Shown here in pieces: positions 8,226-16,074 of a DNA stretch of 50,147 nucleotides. This stretch comes from Candidatus Bathyarchaeota archaeon. GTDB taxonomy: Archaea; Thermoproteota; Bathyarchaeia; 40CM-2-53-6. Below the pieces are notes generated by a model. That model was not told the DNA's origin. It was given only the letters and a program-made list of their open reading frames with translations, and ran no database searches. Within the stretch, counting starts at the first letter, position 1, and each line of letters opens with the position of its first letter. The stretch is from positions 148,763 through 198,909 of the forward strand of contig VBBQ01000028.1 in the NCBI GenBank assembly GCA_005888755.1. Direction: 5' to 3'. A program made the translations under genes and the position numbers.

Positions 8226-9155
8226 CTAGGTAAGTTCGTCCAGCAGCGGCGTAATATCGCGGTTGTAGATGTCCTGTTCGACAAAGGGCTTGTCTTTCAA
8301 GGCGGGCATTCGCAGTGCCAGCTGGTCTTCAAAGGTCGGTACTTCCATCTTGAAGAAGACACCAATCGGTATCTTGTCGCCCCACTCAAAAGACTTCACC
8401 AGCGCATTTCCCTTCTTCGCGTTAACCTCTCCTTCTAACGAAGGATCCGCGACCGCGCCATTGTATCCTGAATCTTCCAGCTTGTAGAGTCTCGGCACTT
8501 TGACCGGAAGGTCCTCCCCCCCATACCATTCCTTCGTGTTAATATCATTGTACGTCGGACAGGTCTGCAAGACATCCACGAACGCGCTTCCCCGATGTTC
8601 TATCGCGGCTCGGAGAGTCTGCTTGAGATGGCGCACATCGAGAGCATAGCTTCGTGCTACGAACGTGTAGCCGGAAGCGATAGCCATTGCAATCGGGTTC
8701 ACGCGCTCAACAATGGCCGGTCCAGGCATCGATTTCGTTTTGATGCCCTTCGGCAATGTCGGAGAAGCTTGACCTTTTGTCAAACCATAGACCCCATTAT
8801 CGTACAGGACGTAGGTAAAGTCCAGATTTCTCCGTCCCGTGTTAACGAAGTGCCCTGCGCCAATGCCCAGCCCATCTCCATCGCCACCCACAGCCACAAC
8901 GGTCAATCCCGGGTTAGCCAGGCGAGCGCCAGTAGCAATTGGAAGCACTCTACCGTGAAGCGTGTGAAAACCGTACGCGTTCACAAAGTGGGGAGTCTTG
9001 CCTGAGCATCCGATTCCTGAGAAGATCGCGACCCTGTGCGGTTCTAGCTGCATTTCCAGCAGTGTCATCTGAATCGCGTTGACAATTCCGAAGTCTCCAC
9101 AGCCAGGACACCAGTCGTTGTGAACTTGCGTCCGGTACGTTTTCAGCTCAAGCAT
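8226..9155 (-). CDS. 2-oxoacid:ferredoxin oxidoreductase, beta subunit
   Basis: The 309-residue thiamine-diphosphate subunit of an archaeal 2-oxoacid:ferredoxin oxidoreductase, which cleaves pyruvate or 2-oxoglutarate with CoA to acyl-CoA, CO2 and reduced ferredoxin. Motifs: WCPGCGDFGI (Cys16 and Cys19), GIGCSGK (Cys50) and LQTCPTY (fourth Cys), expected to hold the [4Fe-4S] cluster. GDGDGLGIG (from residue 91) with YDNGVYGLTKGQASPT forms the TPP/Mg site. Its ATG overlaps the end of the alpha gene by 8 bp, so the two are translationally coupled. No separate ferredoxin-like delta subunit lies nearby, as in the two-subunit enzymes of other archaea. Substrate preference is not readable. Confidence 0.93.
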   Translation of the reverse strand: MLELKTYRTQVHNDWCPGCGDFGIVNAIQMTLLEMQLEPHRVAIFSGIGCSGKTPHFVNAYGFHTLHGRVLPIATGARLANPGLTVVAVGGDGDGLGIGAGHFVNTGRRNLDFTYVLYDNGVYGLTKGQASPTLPKGIKTKSMPGPAIVERVNPIAMAIASGYTFVARSYALDVRHLKQTLRAAIEHRGSAFVDVLQTCPTYNDINTKEWYGGEDLPVKVPRLYKLEDSGYNGAVADPSLEGEVNAKKGNALVKSFEWGDKIPIGVFFKMEVPTFEDQLALRMPALKDKPFVEQDIYNRDITPLLDELT

Positions 9156-11004
9156 GCGATACAGTAACCTCCTTGATTCCGTTCTTTATTATGTCTTTGA
9201 CACCTTCATAGATCTCGTTCTGGGAAAATGGTCTACCATCGAACTTCACAATGATGTTGTCCATTCCGATACCGGTTTTTTCACGGACCAAACCTGCCAT
9301 CTGTGCCGAATAGTTATTTTCTATAGCGATTTTTCTTCTTGCAGCCCCCAGTACTTGCTGGACGAAGTTGGTTGGGAAAGGATTGACGTATCGTACCTGT
9401 AGAAAGTTTGTTTCTATCCCATCGCTCTTGAGGTCTTCCATTCCATCGAGTATCGCGCCCTTTGATGATCCCCAGCCTAAGAGAGTAATTGGAGCAGACT
9501 TCGGTCCGTGTAGGGTCGCCTTCTTTGAATCGGGAATCACTTGTCCTGCTAGCTCGACTTTTCGCATTCTCTTCCTCATCATCTTGATCCGAATATCCGG
9601 TGCCTCGGTGATGTGACCGTACTCGTCGTGCTCGTCTCCAGTTGTCCAGAATATTCCACCTTTCTGGCCAGGAATTGCTCGGGGAGAGATGCCTAGTTCT
9701 GTCCATCGATAGCGTCTATAGTCTGCGCCCGTGGCCAGGTCTGATTCTCGGACCATGTCGCCGCGATCGACCTTTAGACTGTCGCCGTTGAACGGAACTA
9801 TGTCCTGGTACGTGCTCGCCAGAAACTTGTCAGTCAACAGGATTACCGGTACCTGGTAGTGTTCCGCGTAGTTGAACGAGTCAAACGTGTCGTAGTAGGT
9901 TTCGACCACGTCTCCCGGTGCGATAATGATTCTGGGAAATTCGCCGTGGGCAGCGTGGAGAGCGAATCTCAGATCTGCCTGCTCGGTTCTGGTCGGTAGC
10001 CCCGTTGCAGGACCCGCTCGCTGATATAGCACAACAACTGGTCCAGGTGCCTCAGTTATTCCTGCCCATCCGAGACCTTCGGCCATCAGAGAAAATCCCG
10101 GTCCGGATGTCGACGTTGACGACCTGAGGCCCGCATGCGCGGCACCTGTCGCCATGTTGATCGCGGAAATCTCGTCCTCCGCTTGTACAACAATCATGTT
10201 GTAGTCCTTTTGATGAGACTCCAAGTACTCACTCTCATCAGTAGCTGGTGTAATCGGATAGTATGTTTGGAATCCACATCCGGCCTTGAGCTTGGCGATC
10301 GCCACCGCTTGGACTCCTCTGATCATCATCCGCTTTCCAGACAGCGGTTGCTTTCGCAGCTTTGTCGGAAAGGCATCTTCACCGAAACTCTTCTTCGCAT
10401 AATCGAACCCGCGTCTTGCAGCGCTGACGTTCAGATCTCCGAGCGCTGCCTTTCGTCCCGTGAACCCTTCCCTGATAGCTTCTGTCGCAAGATCGAAGTC
10501 ATAGTCAGCTAGACCAAGGGAGGCGCCTAGGGCGATGGTGTTGACCATTACCTGGTATTTGCTGAGCTCCTTGTCCTTCCCGAACTCCTTCAGAGCGTCA
10601 ACTAGAAGATCCATGTAGGGAATGGGAAAGAGTTTGATATCGTCTCGCCCGAAAGAATCAGGTGTAAGGTTCAAGCTGCGGTCATAGATTATTCCGCCAC
10701 CAGGGCTAACCTCGTGTCTATGACCCCGATGAGTCGGGTGAGGCTTGTTCATATCACCAAATATCGTTTCTCGATCGAGGGCGACCAACAAGTCGACCCA
10801 GTCCACATGGGAGCGAGGCGCTTTTGATTCTACCCTGAGCCTGTAGTAGCTGTGTTCCCCTTTGATGTTAGAATGATATTCGATATTAGCAAATATGTGA
10901 AGCCCTCCTCTAATGCAGGCTTTCGCAAAGTTCTCCGCGACCGAGTTGATTCCACTGCCCTGAGGACCGCCAATCATCCAAGTGAAACTGTTGGTTACAG
11001 TCAA
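9148..11004 (-). CDS. 2-oxoacid:ferredoxin oxidoreductase, fused gamma-alpha subunit
   Basis: A 618-residue fusion. The gamma domain (about 1-200) opens IGGPQGSGINSVAENFAKA; the alpha domain follows with the diagnostic YPITP at 249-253. This fused arrangement plus the separate beta subunit is the crenarchaeal-type two-subunit enzyme. The start is TTG, about 30 nt downstream of a TATA-like TTTCTATAG on the minus strand, predicting a nearly leaderless transcript. The gene is divergent from the aquaporin gene. Roles in central carbon metabolism (pyruvate or 2-oxoglutarate oxidation, or amino-acid fermentation) are all possible. A fermentative use fits the peptide importer further along the window. 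Confidence 0.93.
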   Translation of the reverse strand: MTVTNSFTWMIGGPQGSGINSVAENFAKACIRGGLHIFANIEYHSNIKGEHSYYRLRVESKAPRSHVDWVDLLVALDRETIFGDMNKPHPTHRGHRHEVSPGGGIIYDRSLNLTPDSFGRDDIKLFPIPYMDLLVDALKEFGKDKELSKYQVMVNTIALGASLGLADYDFDLATEAIREGFTGRKAALGDLNVSAARRGFDYAKKSFGEDAFPTKLRKQPLSGKRMMIRGVQAVAIAKLKAGCGFQTYYPITPATDESEYLESHQKDYNMIVVQAEDEISAINMATGAAHAGLRSSTSTSGPGFSLMAEGLGWAGITEAPGPVVVLYQRAGPATGLPTRTEQADLRFALHAAHGEFPRIIIAPGDVVETYYDTFDSFNYAEHYQVPVILLTDKFLASTYQDIVPFNGDSLKVDRGDMVRESDLATGADYRRYRWTELGISPRAIPGQKGGIFWTTGDEHDEYGHITEAPDIRIKMMRKRMRKVELAGQVIPDSKKATLHGPKSAPITLLGWGSSKGAILDGMEDLKSDGIETNFLQVRYVNPFPTNFVQQVLGAARRKIAIENNYSAQMAGLVREKTGIGMDNIIVKFDGRPFSQNEIYEGVKDIIKNGIKEVTVSHA

Positions 11005-11029
11005 ATTCCCGCGCTAATAGAGTGTTATC

Positions 11030-11128
11030 TACTATAGAAAATTCTTTGCCCAGGCGAGCCTGAACGATCCCCGGACAATGGAAGGGGATCGCTGGGCCAA
11101 AACAAAACAAAACAAGCGCTATATACGT
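11030..11128. promoter_or_regulatory. Divergent promoter region: oxidoreductase and aquaporin
   Basis: The leftward box (minus strand TTTCTATAG, about 11032-11040) serves the oxidoreductase genes. The rightward box (CTATATACG, about 11119-11127) is about 30 nt before the aquaporin ATG. Between them is the short run AACAAAACAAAACAA. Confidence 0.5.
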
Positions 11129-11154
11129 AGAAACCAGCGAGAATTGACTTTCCC

Positions 11155-11877
11155 ATGAACCAAATGGGACGTGCAGCACTAGCTGAAGCCTATGGCACCT
11201 TTCTCCTCACAACTATCGGCCCAGGGACAATAACAGCCGTCACGTTTCTAGACAGCCCCATCACGGGCGGAGGAATCACGGGGCCAAGTCTCGGCTTCAT
11301 CGGTCTCGCCCACGGCGTGGCCCTACTGATGGCGGTCTATACCATTGGCCGGCTAACCGGCGCCCACATCAATCCTGCAGTAACAATCGCTCACTGGGCT
11401 ACCCGGAGAATAGAATCAAGGAAGGTGGCACCATACATTCTCGGCCAGCTTGCAGGCGCAACCATCGCAGGTTTCGTCCAGCTAGCATTGTGGACCTCGA
11501 GCAACAATAGAGATCTTGTACAAACTGCGCAGTCAACATTTCTAGGAGATACTATTCCGAGCCCCCAATTTGGCATCGGTGCCGTACTTCTAGCCGAGGT
11601 TATTGGCACCGCCATTCTTGTCTTCACGATATTCGGTGCTACGGACAAAGCGGCGGACCCTAGCAGAGCGGGAGTCACCATAGGACTTGCTCTAGCGGCC
11701 ATAGTCTGGATGTTCGGGCCTATTTCGGGAGCGTCCCTCAACCCGGCTAGAACTTGGGGGCCAACAATAGCCTCAACGGTCTTCAGTCTGGCTCCTCTCG
11801 GAAATCTATGGATCTATGTTGTTGGACCGATCCTTGGAGGCTTGCTGGGAGCCTTTCTGTACGACGCCTTTAGGTGA
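11155..11877 (+). CDS. Aquaporin / MIP-family channel
   Basis: A 240-residue integral membrane channel of the major intrinsic protein family with six predicted transmembrane helices and both half-helix signatures: NPAV at 73-76 and NPAR at 196-199. It should conduct water and perhaps small neutral solutes. Whether it prefers water or glycerol cannot be settled by eye. Loop segment GTITAVTFLDSPITGGGI near the N terminus is longer than in minimal aquaporins. Its own TATA box lies about 30 nt upstream. Confidence 0.93.
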   Translation: MNQMGRAALAEAYGTFLLTTIGPGTITAVTFLDSPITGGGITGPSLGFIGLAHGVALLMAVYTIGRLTGAHINPAVTIAHWATRRIESRKVAPYILGQLAGATIAGFVQLALWTSSNNRDLVQTAQSTFLGDTIPSPQFGIGAVLLAEVIGTAILVFTIFGATDKAADPSRAGVTIGLALAAIVWMFGPISGASLNPARTWGPTIASTVFSLAPLGNLWIYVVGPILGGLLGAFLYDAFR

Positions 11878-11922
11878 GGCCTTCGACGGAACATAGCCTG
11901 ACGTACTGAGGCCACGTTTGGC

Positions 11923-12261
11923 TCATGACTTTGCTTGTGCAGCCGTTGCCGGCTGGACGGGAGGTGGAGTGTAGCCTGGATTGACTCTTTGATTGATCTC
12001 GTTCGCCAGTGCGTGTCCGTGGAGGACCACGGTAACCTTCTTGACACCCTCGAGTTGAGAAGTGAGCGTTCTTATGTTCATCCCTATATCCTCCGCGAAG
12101 ATGGGCGGACAGAACGGGGCGGTGAGATGATACTTGATGAAAATCTCCCCGTTGTCTTGGATGCTTATCTCGTCAACCAGATGCATCTCAGTTATCGGAA
12201 GCCCAATCTCTGGATCGACAACCTTCTCAAGCTCTTTTTCAATAGCTTCGACTGTAACCAT
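11923..12261 (-). CDS. DUF59/MIP18-family Fe-S assembly protein
   Basis: A 112-residue stand-alone DUF59 (MIP18/PaaD-like) protein with the hallmark DPEIGLPITEM near residues 17-27 and the TAPFCPP cysteine motif (around 48-54). Such proteins assist Fe-S cluster assembly or transfer. The C terminus (about 93-112) is a Pro/Ala/Gln-rich tail outside the domain. A TATA-like CCTATAAGT lies on the minus strand at about 12294-12302, and GGGG sits shortly before the ATG. A second DUF59 domain in this window is fused to the Mrp ATPase, which suggests related roles. Confidence 0.88.
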   Translation of the reverse strand: MVTVEAIEKELEKVVDPEIGLPITEMHLVDEISIQDNGEIFIKYHLTAPFCPPIFAEDIGMNIRTLTSQLEGVKKVTVVLHGHALANEINQRVNPGYTPPPVQPATAAQAKS

Positions 12262-12715
12262 ATTTTCCCCTAACTACAAGCGATGTTGTTTTGACTTATA
12301 GGTTCCCTTGGTGGCTTTTTCCGGGCTCGAAGGCGACTGGGCATTCGGCACGAGATCAGGTCAAACTGTGAATACTACTCCTGGGCTTGAAAGTGGACAT
12401 CCTCCTCTACTCTTCGACTTGAGAACCTTGAACATGCCCGTTTGGTGAAGATACGAGTTCTAGTCTGCAGGTGATTCCAGTCGAATCGGGGCAGTTCGTG
12501 GCTTGGCCTCAGTTCGGAATTTCTACTAGAACCCCTGGAACCCCCAAGCCATTTCGTCGGACTCCAAGCGATTTCGCGGCGAACTTCAGAATGGTTTCCA
12601 GATTTGAAATCGGGACTGTTTATTGACGAATTTGCTCTTGGGAACCTCGTAGGAAAGATTATGACATAGGTCATGTTTAAATAGATTCCGTGGCTGTTTT
12701 ACCAGTGGCCCCTGA
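12262..12715. other. Intergenic region, no gene recognised
   Basis: About 450 bases between the divergent DUF59 and HTH genes. Frames on the minus strand (for example 12375-12674) are Arg/Ser-rich without motifs and look like chance. TGTTTAAATAG (about 12674-12684) is a TATA-like box about 32-42 nt before the TTG of the HTH gene. Confidence 0.4.
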
Positions 12716-13165
12716 TTGATTATTCCGTGCGAAGTCGCATCGAAATCCGTTATTCCAGCATTGCGCGCCATGATAGCCCGCGAGCTCATAGAAGGCTACG
12801 GAATGAAACAAGAACTTGTCGCGGAAAGACTGGGAGTTACGCAAGCCGCGGTCAGCAAATACAGGCACCAAGTCCGAGGAGAAGCGATAGACCTTGAAAA
12901 TGCGGGCGAGGTCCGTCAGATCAGCAGAGACATCGCATCCACGCTGGTCGGGGACCCGAACCCCCTTGACGTTTCAAGAAAGTTCTGTCAGGCATGCACG
13001 GATATTCGCGCGCTCGGCCTCATGTGCGAGACATGTAGGAGAGTTGACCCCAGCTGGGACGTGGAACACTGCACGATTTGTTTCGGTCACCACAGCTGTG
13101 CAGAAACCGTAAGCATCGAGGCCAGCAGCATTGCGAAGTATCGAAAGATACCAATCCACCAGTAA
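12716..13165 (+). CDS. HTH transcriptional regulator with Cys-rich C terminus
   Basis: A 149-residue archaeal predicted regulator, resembling the COG2522 type. An N-terminal helix-turn-helix spans about 30-52 (MKQELVAERLGVTQAAVSKY). The C-terminal half has three CxxC pairs: CQAC 91-94, CETC 104-107 and CTIC 119-122, plus Cys128. These could bind zinc or an Fe-S cluster and allow metal or redox sensing. The start is TTG (IIPCEVASKS); a TATA box lies upstream. The stop codon overlaps a perfect inverted repeat. The regulated genes are unknown; self-regulation is possible. Confidence 0.82.
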   Translation: MIIPCEVASKSVIPALRAMIARELIEGYGMKQELVAERLGVTQAAVSKYRHQVRGEAIDLENAGEVRQISRDIASTLVGDPNPLDVSRKFCQACTDIRALGLMCETCRRVDPSWDVEHCTICFGHHSCAETVSIEASSIAKYRKIPIHQ

Positions 13166-13180
13166 CGTTATGGTAACGTT
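13164..13180. repeat. Perfect inverted repeat AACGTTA-TGG-TAACGTT
   Basis: Seven-base arms around a three-base spacer, overlapping the stop codon of the HTH gene. It could be a short terminator hairpin or a protein-binding site. There is no T-run directly after it. Confidence 0.5.
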
Positions 13181-13275
13181 CTAATGCTCGTCGTCCCGCT
13201 AGCCTGGCTGCGTCTTTCTAGCCCGGTGTGCCGTCCATTTCCCTGAAAGGGAGGCATCATAGTTCATTTCGAAGC

Positions 13276-13386
13276 CTAATACTTGATCAGTCTTCCACTC
13301 GAAGATTTCCTATACGGCCCTCTCTTCCGACGCCGGGCCTTATTTTTTGCATCCTTCTTCCTAATCAGCTGATCTTCAGAACTCAC
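13276..13386 (-). CDS. Small highly basic protein, 36 aa
   Basis: A short frame starting GTG and reading MSSEDQLIRKKDAKNK, then ARRRKRGPYRKSSSGRL and IKY. It is strongly basic, as small archaeal nucleic-acid or ribosome-associated proteins are. A good Shine-Dalgarno stretch (AGGAAGG) lies about 7-9 nt before GTG, and a TATA-like AATTTAAGAATT is about 55 nt upstream, shared with the divergent gene at 13498. I do not claim a family, but the composition and signals make it more than a chance frame. Confidence 0.55.
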   Translation of the reverse strand: MSSEDQLIRKKDAKNKARRRKRGPYRKSSSGRLIKY

Positions 13387-13497
13387 AAGTAATCCTTCCT
13401 AGCATCCATCTCGCCAGCGGAGTCCTACGACAGGTCAATTCTTAAATTGTTCACTAAAACGACTTACCGGGCACTCCCGTAGGAGAACAAGCGCGCC

Positions 13498-13923
13498 TTG
13501 AAACTAGGCTTTGGCAAGACGAAACAAGAGAATCCTTCTCCCAACCTAAATGCAGAGCCTATATTGGCGACCAGACTGCGAGAGCTCAGCGGAGGGGACG
13601 GCGACCTCTACCAGGCTATGTCTCGATTAATGTTCCTAGATCCAAAGAAAATCATGATCTCTCTAGAACAGGTTCTGAAGGAGGCTCAAGAATACGAAGC
13701 CCAAGGGAATAGGCTGAGAGCAGAGGTCGCTTACAGGGTTGCTGGCGGAATCGCTTTGTACAGAGGCGACCTAGACGGCGTGAACAAATATTTCTCGAAA
13801 GCAGCCTCGTTCGCGGGCGACTCACACCCGGAATACGGTTTCTTTCTCAAGCGCAGCAGTGACGCCGTTGCGATAGCTCGAAAGTACTACGAAGAGTTCG
13901 GATCTTCGATCATTCAGCCATGA
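13498..13923 (+). CDS. Hypothetical helical protein, 141 aa
   Basis: A soluble, mainly alpha-helical protein with no motif I recognise. Residues about 55-120 (QVLKEAQEYEAQGNRLRAEV, then GGIALYRGDLDGVNKYFSKA) resemble a pair of TPR-like helical hairpins, so a small scaffold or adaptor role is conceivable. No signal peptide or membrane helix. The start is TTG with GGAG about 12 nt upstream; a TATA-like CTTAAAT is near 13441-13447. It converges on the acylphosphatase gene with 18 bp between stops. Confidence 0.7.
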   Translation: MKLGFGKTKQENPSPNLNAEPILATRLRELSGGDGDLYQAMSRLMFLDPKKIMISLEQVLKEAQEYEAQGNRLRAEVAYRVAGGIALYRGDLDGVNKYFSKAASFAGDSHPEYGFFLKRSSDAVAIARKYYEEFGSSIIQP

Positions 13924-13941
13924 CAGAAGAGCCCGAGAACC

Positions 13942-14217
13942 CTAGCGGGTTATTCTAAACCCTCGAAACTCACCTTTAGGCTCGGCCCAGTCCACTGCAA
14001 CACTCTTAACTCTAGCTCCGGAAGGACCAACCTGGCAGAATTGGATGAGTTCGTCGAGTTTTTCCTTGTCACCCTCGGCGACGGCTTCCACCTTACCATC
14101 AGGAAGATTTCTTACCCAGCCGGTAACTCCGAGTCGCCGCGCCTGTTCAGTTATCTTCCGTCTGAAGAAAACTCCTTGGACTATACCGCTGATCAGAATT
14201 CGGGTGCGAGCAGTCAG
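13942..14217 (-). CDS. acyP: Acylphosphatase (CTG start)
   Basis: A complete 91-residue acylphosphatase, hydrolysing acyl phosphates. The signature RILISGIVQGVFFRRK gives the catalytic Arg19, and GWVRNLPDGKVEAVAEG gives the catalytic Asn37 and the following strand. It ends with GEFRGFRITR, the usual C-terminal strand. The frame has no ATG, GTG or TTG before the motif: upstream it meets a TAG six codons before CTG. The codon giving a normal-length N terminus is CTG at 14215-14217 (MTARTRILISG). It is therefore easily missed by automatic gene calling. Confidence 0.88.
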   Translation of the reverse strand: MTARTRILISGIVQGVFFRRKITEQARRLGVTGWVRNLPDGKVEAVAEGDKEKLDELIQFCQVGPSGARVKSVAVDWAEPKGEFRGFRITR

Positions 14218-14284
14218 TCTTAGACACGACCAGTTAGCCTAGTCAATCGAAAAATCCAAGGACCGCGACATACCGGCATGAGAT

Positions 14285-14731
14285 CTAGGTTGCAGGTGCC
14301 GCAACGAGTTGGGAAACAGGGGGTTGAGGTAACGGTTCCTTGGCTACCTCTACTATGTCCAGGACAAGATTTTCGGTTTTCAGCCCATTCATGGCCGAGA
14401 AGGCGTCGAGGGTCATGTAGATGTCTCCGGCATCCTCAGCTTCTAGTCTCAGACCCTTTCTGACTAGAACATCCCTTGTCCTTGGGAAGGCGACCAGAAG
14501 ATCACCGATAGCTGTATCGCCGCGAATTGTTCCAATTGTTATGATAGAGCGTTCTATGGCAGGCGGCTCGACACGGGCTGGAGATGGAATAACCTGTGAT
14601 GGCTGGGCGGGTGCATTCTTCGAAAGGGTCTTCTTAGAAGTCTCTCTGGGCTTCACGCGTTTGGCCGGTTTCGCCTTCTTCGCATGCTTCTTGTTCGTCT
14701 TTCGAACGACTGCCCTTTTCTTCCCTGACAT
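14285..14731 (-). CDS. DUF1858-domain protein with Lys-rich N terminus
   Basis: A 148-residue protein. Residues 1-40 are Lys/Arg-rich (KKRAVVRKTNKKHAKKAKPA), which suggests nucleic-acid or membrane-surface contact. Residues about 62-130 match DUF1858 (IGDLLVAFPRTRDVLVRKGL), a small helical domain found with hybrid-cluster and Fe-S proteins. The usual cysteine after the RKGL segment is missing. The tail is Pro/Ala-rich. It is followed 67 bp downstream by the acylphosphatase gene in the same direction and preceded by the Mrp ATPase gene, so the three may be co-transcribed. The function is unknown. Confidence 0.75.
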   Translation of the reverse strand: MSGKKRAVVRKTNKKHAKKAKPAKRVKPRETSKKTLSKNAPAQPSQVIPSPARVEPPAIERSIITIGTIRGDTAIGDLLVAFPRTRDVLVRKGLRLEAEDAGDIYMTLDAFSAMNGLKTENLVLDIVEVAKEPLPQPPVSQLVAAPAT

Positions 14732-14808
14732 GCTAGCGCTCGCCTAGGTATAGGCGGGACTTGGGTTAAAAGATTCGCTGGCCGAGATAGGCTCACGAGG
14801 ATGTTGGA

Positions 14809-15987
14809 CTATGCTTGCGATGCAGGCTCGACAGACCAAGCGATTGGAAGACTCTGGGTCAGCTGTTCTACCTGTTTGGTAGCCCTCATGCGGAGTTCGT
14901 CTGCGATGCCGGTAATGATGGGGCTGGAATAGTCCTCTATTCTCCCCTCGTCCGAAAGCCGGGCTATGCTCGGGTCCAAGGGAACTGCGCCCAGAAATGG
15001 TAGGCCCAGTTCGAGGGCCAGCTTCTCGCCTTGTGGTTTCCCGAATAGACTAACTCTCTGGCCGCAGTGAGGACAATTTAGATAGCTCATGTTCTCGACT
15101 AGTCCCAGGATCGGTGCGTCCATCTTCTTGGCCATGTTCACTGCTTTCGACACGATCATGGAGGCAAGGTCCTGTGGAGAAGAGACGACAATGACTCCGT
15201 CCAAGGGAAGAGATTGAAAGACTGTCAAGGGTGCATCACTGGTTCCCGGCGGCAGATCGACGAGCAGATAGTGCAGGTCCCCCCAGTCAACGTCCCAGTA
15301 GAGTTGGCGGATTACGCTGTTGACGATTGGGCCCCGCCAGACAACTGGCATATTGGGATCCTCCAAGACTAGGTTGATTGACATCACTTTGATCCCGGTT
15401 TTGGTCTTTACAGGAACGATGCTGCCACTGGGACCTTTGTGAGGTTTGCCCGTCACACCTAGCACTTTGGCAATGCTGGGACCCGTGAGGTCTGCATCTA
15501 GGATCCCTACTTCGTATCCGCGCTTCTTCAGCTCCGACGCGAGCATGCTTGTGACGAAGGATTTTCCAACGCCCCCCTTTCCTGAAATCACGGCGATTAT
15601 GCTGCGAATACCCCGTCTGCCGAGACGTTCAATCCCAGGGCCGACAACGGAACTACTTTTTTGAGGAGTCGATGGTCCCGTTGCCGCGTGCAGCTTAACC
15701 TTCAGTTCCTCAAGCTCCTTTCGCGTCATAGTTGTCGTCTCGACCTTTACGGATCTCACGTCCTCTAGCTTTCGCACGGCGTTCTCCACGTCTGTCTGGA
15801 GAGTCTTTGCGAGTGGACAATGTGCAACGGTCAACGCAATCTTGACGTCAACGTTTCCGTCGTTGATTGTGATGCCGCGAACCATGTTGAGGTCTACTAT
15901 GCTTCGGCCGATCTCCGGGTCCAGGACAGTTTTCAACCTGTCCATCACTAGGTTCTTATCAAGCAAAGCAAGGACCTCCGATCGCAA
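14809..15987 (-). CDS. Mrp/NBP35-family Fe-S carrier ATPase with N-terminal DUF59
   Basis: A 392-residue fusion. The DUF59 domain spans about 10-85 (DPEIG at 23-27; TVAHCPLA). A linker precedes a deviant-Walker P-loop ATPase: SGKGGVGKS at 135-143 and DADLTGPS (about 164-171). Near the C terminus is the cluster-binding pair NCPHCGQ. The family binds and delivers Fe-S clusters in the cytosol, working as a dimer. The DUF59-Mrp fusion is common in archaea. It starts with ATG 87 bp from the divergent TrmB gene. Confidence 0.92.
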   Translation of the reverse strand: MRSEVLALLDKNLVMDRLKTVLDPEIGRSIVDLNMVRGITINDGNVDVKIALTVAHCPLAKTLQTDVENAVRKLEDVRSVKVETTTMTRKELEELKVKLHAATGPSTPQKSSSVVGPGIERLGRRGIRSIIAVISGKGGVGKSFVTSMLASELKKRGYEVGILDADLTGPSIAKVLGVTGKPHKGPSGSIVPVKTKTGIKVMSINLVLEDPNMPVVWRGPIVNSVIRQLYWDVDWGDLHYLLVDLPPGTSDAPLTVFQSLPLDGVIVVSSPQDLASMIVSKAVNMAKKMDAPILGLVENMSYLNCPHCGQRVSLFGKPQGEKLALELGLPFLGAVPLDPSIARLSDEGRIEDYSSPIITGIADELRMRATKQVEQLTQSLPIAWSVEPASQA

Positions 15988-16074
15988 TATGATTACAATG
16001 CCTTCCTCGCTATTTACACTCTCTCTCCGAGAACCGACGAGGTTCCTGTCCTAGCTCGCTCGAAGGCGAATACG

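Noticed and set aside
12375-12674. Minus-strand frame of 99 codons
   Set aside because: Composition is Arg/Ser-rich and motif-free, with no promoter; it looks like chance.
14041-14242. Two overlapping plus-strand frames
   Set aside because: They are antisense to the acylphosphatase, whose catalytic residues and full length are clear on the minus strand.
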